A stretch of DNA of 7,815 nucleotides, taken from the NCBI GenBank assembly GCA_029821235.1, contig JALGTT010000094.1:1-7815 (forward strand). The letters run 5' to 3'. Shown here in pieces: positions 1-5,834 of the stretch (position 1 is its first letter; each line of letters opens with the position of its first letter). Origin of the DNA: Candidatus Hebobacteria bacterium (GTDB lineage: Bacteria; Armatimonadota; Hebobacteria; Hebobacterales; Hebobacteraceae). Made by a program: the position numbers and the translations under genes. The notes below the pieces were generated by a model, which saw nothing but the letters and a program-made list of their open reading frames with translations, did not search any database and had not been told where the DNA came from.

Positions 1-2033
1 GCCTCCTGCTTGACCGCCTCATAGGCCTTCCGCAGGGCCCCCGAGACCGGGCGCATTTCCCGTCGGCGCCGGGACAGGAGCCCAGTTTCGCGCAGACCGT
101 GGGGTCCCCGGTAGTCGGAGAGCGTCCACCACACCCACCCGCTCAGGTAAGGGCGTGAGGCGAACTCGGCCGTCAACTCCCGCGCCGCGCGCGCCTGCCG
201 CTGCCTGGCCGCGGGGTCTTCGTCTGCATCAACGCCGAAATGGGTGATGATGAGCGGTTTGAGGGGTTGCGCGCGGTGGAGGGCAGAGAGTTGCAGCAGC
301 GGTCTGTCATCCCGCGGTTGCCGGTCCGAGGCGGCGGGCAGTCCCCCCCCCCAGACGTCGCAGTCCGGTGATCCCGGGTAGGCCGGGCCGATGGAGGCGG
401 AGGCCGCCACCAACCTCGTCCCATCCAGGTAGCGAGCGATATCGCTCAGATCGCGGATGAACTGGGCCGCGGCCGGGCCGGGCGCGGGATCGTTGCACAC
501 CCCCCAGAATCCCACCGACGGGCGGTTGTAGTCCTGGTAGATCATCTCGATCAGCATCTGGCGGGCGATATGTCTTTGCTCCCACTGGATGAGGAGCGCC
601 TCCTCGCTCAGCCTGTACGCCGGGATCTCCTCCCAGCACAACAGCCCGATTCGGTCGGCCAGGAGAGTGGTTATCGGGTGATTGACGAAATGCCCCAGGT
701 GGAGCAGTTCGGCTCCGGTTCGCTTGGCGAATCGCAGATCCAGAAGCACCCGCAGGCCGTCCCGGAAGGTCACCGACCGGCCGAAGTGCGGATCGTCCTC
801 CACCCTCGCCACCCCGCAGAGGCGCACCCCGTCCCCGTTCAGCAGCACCTGAGGGCCGTTCGAGGCGACCGCCATGGTGCGGACTCCGAATTGCGAGGTG
901 AGTCGGTCCACCAGGGTCCCGTCTTCGTCCCTCAGCGTGACCTCCAGGACGTACAGGAACGGTTCGTCCGGGCTCCAGAGGGCCAGCGGCGGGGTGGTGA
1001 AGTCGAGCGTGAAGGCGACCACCGCCTCCGGCGCGAGCGTTACGTTCATCTTCGGCTTCCCCTCCACCACCGGCACCGGCGGGTCGCCTCCCAGCAGGCC
1101 GGCCGCGCTCGGCGTGGTCAGATTCGCCTCCGCCACCAGCGCGGGAATCACCCGCGCCGTCACCCGGCCCGCGAACGCGGAGGAATCCGTGTGGCGCACC
1201 ACCACTTGCACCCTCAGCCGCGTCCCCTGCTCGCCGGGCTCGCTGCGCACATCTGCCCGCACCAGCGCGGTGGCGGGCGCCGCCTCCAGGTAGATGTCAC
1301 GCAACACCCCGGTCGCATTCCACCAGTCCCCGGGCCCGGGAGGCATCATCTCACCGGCGACGCTCTTCGCGGGGAGCGCCGCCCATGGCGGATTGTCCAC
1401 CCGCAGGGCGATGACATTGGCGTCCCCCCATCGCACGTGCTCGGTGATATCGAAGGAGAAGGGCGTAAAACCACCCTCGTGATAGCCCACATACTTGCCG
1501 TTCACCCACACGTCGGCCACATAGTTGGCCGCCAGACAGTGCAGCAACACCCGCTTTTCCTTCCAGGTGGGGGGTATGCTCACTCTCCGGCGATACCACA
1601 TGCCGGAGGGGCCGCGGAGCAGCGCGTAGGCCGGTTCCCGCGGGCGCACCCCTTCCCGCGGGCGGCGGCCGCCCATTTCCGGCAGGCGGGCGGATTCCCA
1701 GCGCCGGTCGTCGTAATCCACGCGGTGGCATCCTCCCCCCTCCCGCTCCATCGCCGCGATGGCGTCGGGAGTGCGCGCGCTCAAACTGAGCACATGGTCG
1801 AAGTCGGCCGACCGGCGACGCCAGGCATCTGACAGATCAATGGTGGGACGCAGTTGCGGCTCATAGGTGGGAATCGGCAGTTCGGACTGGAAGGGCACCA
1901 GCAGGTCGCCCACCTGCCGCAGTTCCACCGTCGGCGGCAGCGTGGCCGTCGCGGCCGCGGCGGCCGCGCAACCCGCGGCCAACGCGAGCAGCGCCAGCGC
2001 AATCAGTTCCCGTCCCCGAGCATGTGCAGCCAT
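1..2033 (-). CDS. Glycoside hydrolase family 2-like lipoprotein, catalytic residues altered (3' end outside window)
   Basis: The frame is open from ATG at 2033 to the left edge (677 codons, no stop seen). Residues 10-22 form a hydrophobic signal ending in the lipobox LAAGC, so Cys22 is probably lipidated and the protein exported. A GH2 sugar-binding jelly roll follows (HEGGFTPF at 185-192, then DWWNATGVLRDIYLE), then an immunoglobulin-like domain, then a TIM barrel (LLNGDGVRLCGVARVEDDP, LLCWEEIPA, NRPSVGFWGVCNDP, KPLIITHFG, SGWVWWTLSDY). In active GH2 enzymes the acid/base is the Glu of the NE motif and the nucleophile is the Glu of TE(Y/F)G. Here these are Asp515 and His598. The usual His of the GVNRHED-type motif is Val411, and the usual RxSHYP region reads HLGHFVN. 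I infer a binding protein or a divergent enzyme. The start lies 42 bp after the isomerase stop, with AGGTAGGG just upstream; an in-frame GTG directly precedes the ATG. Confidence 0.85.
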   Translation of the reverse strand, partial: MAAHARGRELIALALLALAAGCAAAAAATATLPPTVELRQVGDLLVPFQSELPIPTYEPQLRPTIDLSDAWRRRSADFDHVLSLSARTPDAIAAMEREGGGCHRVDYDDRRWESARLPEMGGRRPREGVRPREPAYALLRGPSGMWYRRRVSIPPTWKEKRVLLHCLAANYVADVWVNGKYVGYHEGGFTPFSFDITEHVRWGDANVIALRVDNPPWAALPAKSVAGEMMPPGPGDWWNATGVLRDIYLEAAPATALVRADVRSEPGEQGTRLRVQVVVRHTDSSAFAGRVTARVIPALVAEANLTTPSAAGLLGGDPPVPVVEGKPKMNVTLAPEAVVAFTLDFTTPPLALWSPDEPFLYVLEVTLRDEDGTLVDRLTSQFGVRTMAVASNGPQVLLNGDGVRLCGVARVEDDPHFGRSVTFRDGLRVLLDLRFAKRTGAELLHLGHFVNHPITTLLADRIGLLCWEEIPAYRLSEEALLIQWEQRHIARQMLIEMIYQDYNRPSVGFWGVCNDPAPGPAAAQFIRDLSDIARYLDGTRLVAASASIGPAYPGSPDCDVWGGGLPAASDRQPRDDRPLLQLSALHRAQPLKPLIITHFGVDADEDPAARQRQARAARELTAEFASRPYLSGWVWWTLSDYRGPHGLRETGLLSRRRREMRPVSGALRKAYEAVKQE

Positions 2034-2075
2034 CACCCTACCTGTCTGCGCGGCCCCGCCGCCGGAGCCGCCGGC

Positions 2076-2615
2076 CTACTCCAGGTTCGCATGCCGCGCG
2101 CGCATCTCGTCCTCGCTCAGCCCGAGCCGCCGTTGCAGCCGCAGGGCAGCCACGTCGAACATCAACATCACCGTCTGCTCGAAGACCGAGCCGCCGAACT
2201 GGACGGAGCCCCCTCCGGTTGGGATGACCACCCGCGCGGAGGCATCGCGGCCGAGCGGCGAATCCGGGGAGGCGGTGACCGCGATGACGCGCGCCCCGAG
2301 CCGAATCGCCGCCCTCGCCACCGCGCAGGTGGTCGGGGTCTCGCCCGAGCGCGACACCGCAATCACCAGATCGCCCGATTTCGCGGGCGGAGCGGTCGTC
2401 TCCCCCACCACATGGGCCGGCAGGCCGAGGTGGCGAAGCCGCATGGCGAAACACCGTGCCACCAGCCCCGAGCGCCCCGCGCCCGCCACGAATGACTGTT
2501 CGCACGCGAGAACCGCCTCCTCCAGTGCGGCCACCTCCCGCGGGTCAACTTCCGCCAGAGCGCTTGCTATCTCCGCGGTGACCTCTTCGCACGACCGTTG
2601 AAATGCGTCGTCCAT
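2076..2615 (-). CDS. hxlB: SIS-domain sugar-phosphate isomerase, 6-phospho-3-hexuloisomerase (HxlB/PHI) family
   Basis: This 179-residue protein matches the length and motif order of 6-phospho-3-hexuloisomerase, which interconverts 3-hexulose-6-phosphate and fructose-6-phosphate in the ribulose monophosphate pathway. Visible motifs are FVAGAGRSG (42-50), FAMRL with HVVGET (56-72), SRSGET (88-93, phosphate-binding Ser/Thr), GGSVFEQT (141-148, including the conserved Glu146) and the family-typical C-terminus RHANLE. It is cytoplasmic, and the family commonly forms tetramers. No hexulose-phosphate synthase (HxlA) is in the window; the next gene is a GH2-like lipoprotein. The true substrate may therefore be another ketose or aldose phosphate from glycan catabolism. 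ATG at 2615 is preferred because it gives the family length and sits about 29 nt below a probable transcription start. Its ribosome site (GGGCGGAAAGC) is only moderate. Family assignment is firm; the exact substrate is not. Confidence 0.88.
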   Translation of the reverse strand: MDDAFQRSCEEVTAEIASALAEVDPREVAALEEAVLACEQSFVAGAGRSGLVARCFAMRLRHLGLPAHVVGETTAPPAKSGDLVIAVSRSGETPTTCAVARAAIRLGARVIAVTASPDSPLGRDASARVVIPTGGGSVQFGGSVFEQTVMLMFDVAALRLQRRLGLSEDEMRARHANLE

Positions 2616-2650
2616 GCTTTCCGCCCGTCCACGCCATTCATCTGCCTGCC

Positions 2651-2679
2651 ATTATATCAGGCTGCGGCAAGATTACGAA
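2651..2679 (-). promoter_or_regulatory. Probable sigma70-type promoter of the isomerase-GH2 operon
   Basis: On the minus strand a perfect TATAAT (2656 to 2651) lies 17 bp downstream of TTCGTA (2679 to 2674), which matches the -35 consensus at three of six positions. Transcription would begin near 2644, leaving a leader of about 29 nt before the isomerase ATG at 2615. The AT-rich hexamer stands out in a GC-rich context. The assignment is by pattern only. Confidence 0.5.
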
Positions 2680-2699
2680 GCGAGGCGCCGATATCGCCC

Positions 2700-2713
2700 T
2701 GAGAGCGCTCTGG
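2700..2713. promoter_or_regulatory. Possible LacI-family operator (imperfect dyad TGAGAGCGCTCTGG)
   Basis: The core 2702-2711 (AGAGCGCTCT) is a perfect 10-bp dyad centred on CG. LacI/GalR-family operators are commonly 14-20 bp dyads with a central GCGC-type core, and carbohydrate genes are frequent targets. The site lies about 60 bp upstream of the inferred start of the isomerase-GH2 transcript, in the divergent intergenic region, so it could act on either gene. No regulator gene is in the window. A 10-bp dyad in GC-rich DNA can arise by chance. Confidence 0.25.
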
Positions 2714-2898
2714 ACGGCCTTGTCCCCCGGCAGAAGAACGGTTGCGCTTGCTCTCCAAGTTGTGGAATAACTCCTGTGGGCGACCGAGATGAATGGAGCC
2801 GGGGTATCGCGTCATTGCCCTCACGCGTGGGCGCGCCGGTGTGTGGCGCACGTCCTGCCCGGGACGAGCGCAGCGCATCGGGGATTCCTTGGCTCCTT

Positions 2899-2905
2899 GG
2901 GAGGT
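2899..2905 (+). promoter_or_regulatory. Shine-Dalgarno site that fixes the pseudopilin start
   Basis: GGGAGGT ends 7 nt before ATG 2913. This, plus the prepilin signal that follows directly, makes 2913 the start rather than the in-frame ATG at 2793. The longer form would place 40 unrelated residues ahead of the signal. Confidence 0.75.
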
Positions 2906-2912
2906 AAAGACG

Positions 2913-3362
2913 ATGGCGACGCAAGTCTGGAAACGTCGCCGACAGGGCTTTACATTGATCGAGATGCTGATCGTGATCGTGGTGATCGCCATTCTGGCGA
3001 CACTCGTTATCCCACGTCTCATGGGCGCCGCCCGCAAGGCCAAAGAAACACAACTCCGGGGGAACTTGAAACAGATACGTGATGCGATCGAGCGCTTCGA
3101 GGCGAACATGGCCGCGTGGCCTCCGGCGCTGACCGATATCATGGCCGCAGACGGCTCCGCGATCAGCGCCGACTTCGACGGCAACGGCGGCTCCGTGGAT
3201 CGCGCCGCGTACGATGGTCCCTACCTGGTCACCGGGGATGGCAATCTCCCCAAGGACCCCTTCACAGGCGCTGCAGACTGGACATACGACAACACCACCG
3301 GTGCGGTGCACAGTTCGACCACGCTTACAGCCCTGGACGGCAGCAGATACGCCGACTGGTAG
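2913..3362 (+). CDS. GspG-like type II secretion pseudopilin with prepilin signal
   Basis: The 149-residue protein has a short basic leader (KRRRQG), the prepilin peptidase site G12|F13 (GFTLIE, with Glu17 as mature Glu5) and a hydrophobic N-terminal helix (about 13-37). A charged alpha-helical stretch follows (40-65), then a small soluble C-terminal domain ending in RYADW. The pattern LPKDPFTG...W.Y near 112-125 matches the GspG pseudopilin core. Such proteins are processed at the inner membrane and assemble into the periplasmic pseudopilus or a pilus-like fibre. DFDGNGG at 88-94 looks like an acidic calcium-binding loop; GspG proteins often bind calcium, but this loop lies earlier than the usual C-terminal site. 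No secretin, ATPase or prepilin peptidase gene is adjacent, so it may serve machinery encoded elsewhere or be a minor pilin. It is the only confident plus-strand gene and diverges from the isomerase operon. Confidence 0.87.
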   Translation: MATQVWKRRRQGFTLIEMLIVIVVIAILATLVIPRLMGAARKAKETQLRGNLKQIRDAIERFEANMAAWPPALTDIMAADGSAISADFDGNGGSVDRAAYDGPYLVTGDGNLPKDPFTGAADWTYDNTTGAVHSSTTLTALDGSRYADW

Positions 3363-3432
3363 ACCTAAGGCCTAACACCCGCCTGCGCTGCGGTCTCGAA
3401 AAGCGCACGGGATGAGACAGGAATCTCCGGGA

Positions 3433-3447
3433 GACCGGAGGCCGGTC
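3433..3447. terminator. Short GC hairpin between convergent genes (possible terminator)
   Basis: GACCGG (3433-3438) pairs with CCGGTC (3442-3447) across a 3-nt loop, in the 113-bp gap between the pseudopilin stop and the channel gene stop. There is no T-tract on either side, so intrinsic termination is uncertain. Confidence 0.3.
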
Positions 3448-3475
3448 CCTCGGTCGCCGGGCCGGCGGATGCCTG

Positions 3476-4726
3476 TCAGTGCTCGTGCACGTCAGAGGTG
3501 ATCTCGAACTCGCAGGCGCGGTTGCCCATTCCCCAGCATTTCGTCTCCCGCGTGTTCACGGTCCGCCCCAGGGCGGCCTGCAGCGCGCCGGTGAGCACTC
3601 CTCGCTCCAGATGGCACACCGGGCGGCCGACATTGGGCATTCCCTGGCAGGTCGCGCAGTGGGTCTCGGCCACCCGCGCTCCATCCTCGCTGCAACTCAC
3701 CACCTCGATGGTGCCCAGGCCCGCCGCCGTCCACAGCGGCTCCAGTTTCTTCAGCGCGTCACACAGTCGCTCGCTCTTCAGGTGCGGCCCCACTGCCTCC
3801 CGCCCGAACTGCATCCCCAGGGCAAACAGGGTCTGCTCCATGTCCGGGCTCAACTCCTGGAGCGCGAGCCGGACGGCGCGAAACAGGATGTGCTCCGGCT
3901 GCCGCTCGGAGTCGGCCGTCTCCTTCGGCTCGGCGAGAGACTGACGGAGTTCATCGGTCACCTGCCGGACCATGTCGCCGATCCGGCTGCGGTCCTGGAA
4001 GAGGCTCACCAGGTTGATGGCCGTGACCTGTTCCGGGAGCACCACTTCGTCGGCCCCCGACCGCCTCAGTTTGGGGATGGAGGAGGGACTGTGCGCCCGC
4101 GCGGCAATGCGAAGCCGGGGGTTCATGTCGTGGGCACTCAGAGACACGAACACATTGTCCGCGTCCGACGGCAGAGCGGCAATCAGGCCGGCCGCGTGCT
4201 CGACCCTGGCGTCCTTGAGCGCCTCCTCTTCCTCCGGCTTGCCCAGCACCGACAGATAGCCCTCCGCCACATAGGTCGCGTGCTGCTCCGGGTCCTCGGT
4301 GATGATGGCAAAGGGAAGTCCACGGGCGCGCAGCCCGGGCAGGAGAGCGGAGGCCAGTTGCCGATCCGCGACCACGATGATGTGGTCCTTCAACTCAGCA
4401 ACCGCCTTCTTGTTTGCTTCCATGGGATCCGCTCCTCGCGCGATGGTCTGCATCAGTTTGCTGGTCACCGTCACCAGCCCCACCGCCACCACCCCCAGCA
4501 TGGCCGCCAGCAGCGCCACCGTGAACACCCAGCCGGCCGTGCTCTGCGGGAAGATGTTGCCGTGGCCGACGGTGGTGAGGGTCTGCAGTGTGAAGGTCAG
4601 GGCGATCAGAGGGGACCAGTCCTCGACGACCGCATACACCACAGTGGCGCTCACGATAACCACCGTGAGCAGGAGCGCGGTCAGCCCCGCGGGGCTTGCC
4701 AGAAACCGTCGGAGGGAATCGCTCAT
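3476..4726 (-). CDS. Two-TM potassium channel with RCK (TrkA-N) domain and C-terminal V4R domain
   Basis: This 416-residue membrane protein has three parts. Residues 13-34 and 64-88 are membrane helices flanking a pore loop with the filter TTVGHGN (51-57), where potassium channels usually have TTVGYGD. Residues 113-245 resemble an RCK/TrkA-N regulatory domain (DHIIVVAD, IITED, A..LIAALPSDADNVFVSLSA, ADEVVLPEQ), but the nucleotide-binding GxGxxG is absent; some RCK domains, such as that of MthK, also deviate there. Residues about 278-411 form a V4R domain with Cys357, Cys360, Cys371, Cys397 and Cys405 in the HCxxC...PVCHLERG...KCWGMGNRACEFEI arrangement. V4R domains bind small molecules or metal in regulators and BchJ-like proteins. 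I infer a ligand- or metal-gated cation channel. ATG 4726 is chosen because it overlaps the sixA stop as ATGA, follows GGGGAGGGGAGGGG, and the TM segment begins soon after. An in-frame ATG at 4882 would add 52 low-complexity residues. Confidence 0.85.
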   Translation of the reverse strand: MSDSLRRFLASPAGLTALLLTVVIVSATVVYAVVEDWSPLIALTFTLQTLTTVGHGNIFPQSTAGWVFTVALLAAMLGVVAVGLVTVTSKLMQTIARGADPMEANKKAVAELKDHIIVVADRQLASALLPGLRARGLPFAIITEDPEQHATYVAEGYLSVLGKPEEEEALKDARVEHAAGLIAALPSDADNVFVSLSAHDMNPRLRIAARAHSPSSIPKLRRSGADEVVLPEQVTAINLVSLFQDRSRIGDMVRQVTDELRQSLAEPKETADSERQPEHILFRAVRLALQELSPDMEQTLFALGMQFGREAVGPHLKSERLCDALKKLEPLWTAAGLGTIEVVSCSEDGARVAETHCATCQGMPNVGRPVCHLERGVLTGALQAALGRTVNTRETKCWGMGNRACEFEITSDVHEH

Positions 4727-5205
4727 CCCCTCCCCTCCCCCGACCGCGCCAATTCCGGAGTGAGCAGCCACCGCAGCCTGCCCTCGGCGGGCGCCAGGCT
4801 CTCCCCCTCCACACCCGCCACCGCGCTGGTCTTCATGCGCACCTGCCCGCCGCCAATGAGAGCCCTCACGATGGTGCTGCAATCCGGCTCATGCCCGACG
4901 AGCAGCACGCGCTCCAGCCCGCCTCCCTCCATCAGCGACTGCACCGCCCCCAGGCGACAGCCGGGGGCCAGCGCCTCTGCGGCCTCCGCGGCGATCCCGA
5001 GCACGCGCGACACTATCTCGCCCGTCTGCCGGGCGCGAATCAGCGGGCTGGTGAAGATCGCCTGGGGTTTCACCCCGGCCCGCGCCAGCGTCCGCGCCAC
5101 GGCTTCCACGTCCGCCTTTCCCTGTGGGGAAAGTTGACGCTCCGCGTCCGTTCCGCCGGCCGACGCGGGCTCCGCCTCCCCATGCCGCATTACGTACAGT
5201 TCCAC
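4723..5205 (-). CDS. sixA: SixA-like phosphohistidine phosphatase (histidine phosphatase superfamily)
   Basis: The 160-residue protein has the histidine phosphatase signature VMRHGEA (5-11, catalytic His8), the SPLIRARQTG segment (53-62, Arg57 or Arg59 likely phosphate-binding) and the second catalytic histidine in VGHEPD (His105). Its small size and lack of a long insertion match SixA, which removes phosphate from histidine in phosphorelay proteins such as ArcB; other small branch-1 phosphatases cannot be excluded. The start is GTG at 5205, the only start that keeps the first strand before RHG, and it sits 4 nt after GGAGGAGG. The TGA stop overlaps the channel ATG (ATGA), so translation of the two is probably coupled. 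The last 10 residues (ELARSGEGRG) lie outside the fold and overlap the purine-rich ribosome site of the channel gene. Confidence 0.87.
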   Translation of the reverse strand: MELYVMRHGEAEPASAGGTDAERQLSPQGKADVEAVARTLARAGVKPQAIFTSPLIRARQTGEIVSRVLGIAAEAAEALAPGCRLGAVQSLMEGGGLERVLLVGHEPDCSTIVRALIGGGQVRMKTSAVAGVEGESLAPAEGRLRWLLTPELARSGEGRG

Positions 5206-5209
5206 GCCG

Positions 5210-5217
5210 CCTCCTCC
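5210..5217 (-). promoter_or_regulatory. Strong Shine-Dalgarno supporting the GTG start of sixA
   Basis: GGAGGAGG on the minus strand ends 4 nt before GTG 5205. No ATG occurs upstream within the same fold boundary, and the first internal ATG (residue 6) lies inside the catalytic strand. Confidence 0.65.
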
Positions 5218-5358
5218 AGGTGGGAACTAGTGCCCAATTGACTTCTGCCCCGCACCCGCCGCGCCTGCCGGGGGGCAACCCGCGTTTGTGCGCTCACGTC
5301 TCCCGCACCGCGCGGCCGAACTCTTTCGTTCTGACGTTACCCGCCACGCCTCTGCTTT

Positions 5359-5533
5359 GTAGGGCGGAGCAGTCTTTGCTGCCCCGCCGCATGGAAAGTG
5401 GCACAGGCGCCCCGCCTGTGCTGGCGGGCATGGGAATGCCCGCCCTACAGCAGCACCGCGGTGCGCGAGGCCGGAGCCTCTCATCCGGCGAGGCATCAGA
5501 GAATGCCTCGCCCTACAGAACGGCCATCGTTCT
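5359..5533. repeat. Cluster of at least seven tandem GC-rich stem-loops with shared CGCCCTAC flanks
   Basis: The 350-bp gap between sixA and the cupin gene holds no credible gene. Its cupin-proximal half is a row of inverted repeats: 5363-5388 (GGCGG plus GCAG with matching arms, one mismatch), 5401-5421 (perfect 9-bp stem, loop CCC), 5423-5444 (perfect 9-bp stem, loop GGGA), 5453-5464 (12-bp palindrome), 5467-5480 (5-bp stem), 5487-5512 (perfect 10-bp stem, 6-nt loop) and 5517-5533 (6-bp stem). The sequence GTAGGGCGG opens the cluster. Its complement-type flank CGCCCTACAG follows two of the hairpins, and CGCCCTAC recurs at 5552-5559. This resembles mosaic REP/MITE-like intergenic elements. 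The RNA could also stabilise or terminate the upstream cupin transcript. The remaining stretch 5221-5358 shows nothing clear. Confidence 0.75.
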
Positions 5534-5555
5534 CGCCCTGAAGCGCAGCCCCGCC

Positions 5556-5828
5556 CTACTCTTTAGGCAGGGGTATCATGCATAGGAAACGCGCGGTCTC
5601 GGGCCCCTCCTCGGTCATCACCTCCACATCGCCGTCCAGCACGAACACCTCGTGCTCCCACGGGTGGGTGTGGAGGGGCGTGTGGCCGCCGGGGGCGACC
5701 TCGAACAGGCGCATGGCGAAGTTGGGCGCGCCCTCCGGCTTGGCGATCAGCCATCTCACCGTCGTCCTGCTCACTCCATCTTCCTTCGGTTCCTGCGGGG
5801 GCAGGTCGTTGCTGTGGACGATTCTCAT
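5556..5828 (-). CDS. Small cupin with apparent internal deletion of cupin motif 2
   Basis: The 90-residue protein begins like a full single-domain cupin. Residues 22-45 (TTVRWLIAKPEGAPNFAMRLFEVA) match the usual lead strands, and motif 1 is intact as GGHTPLHTHPWEHEVFVLDG (48-66) with His53, His55 and Glu60 as expected metal ligands. It then jumps from EEGPE (73-77) straight to ARFLCMIPLPKE, the usual C-terminus, without the PGD(V)..PxxxxHQF-type motif 2 that carries the fourth ligand. Related cupins are about 20-30 residues longer, so an in-frame deletion is the simplest explanation. It may bind metal weakly, act as a dimer, or be decaying. Its start lies 6 bp after the flavin reductase stop, with GGAGTGAGAGAAG upstream, so it is the last gene of that operon. 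The TAG stop falls inside a CGCCCTAC repeat flank. Confidence 0.75.
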   Translation of the reverse strand: MRIVHSNDLPPQEPKEDGVSRTTVRWLIAKPEGAPNFAMRLFEVAPGGHTPLHTHPWEHEVFVLDGDVEVMTEEGPETARFLCMIPLPKE

Positions 5829-5834
5829 CTTCTC

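Noticed and set aside
570..1832. Long plus-strand open frame (420 codons) antisense to the GH2-like gene
   Set aside because: Arg/His/Pro/Gly-rich product without a fold; the opposite strand encodes a clear GH2 protein. A shadow of high GC at third codon positions.
2793..2912. N-terminal extension of the pseudopilin from ATG 2793
   Set aside because: The strong Shine-Dalgarno and the prepilin signal directly after ATG 2913 support the shorter form; class III leaders are short and basic.
4727..4882. 52-residue N-terminal extension of the potassium channel
   Set aside because: Lies wholly inside sixA in another frame, is Gly/Arg/His-rich, and the ATGA overlap with a ribosome site favours 4726.
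3479..5137. Long plus-strand open frame (552 codons) across the channel and sixA genes
   Set aside because: Spans two well-supported minus-strand genes, has low-complexity Arg/His/Gln composition and no recognisable domain.
5359..5533. CRISPR array
   Set aside because: Stems differ in sequence, unit spacing is irregular and there is no repeat-spacer periodicity or cas gene.
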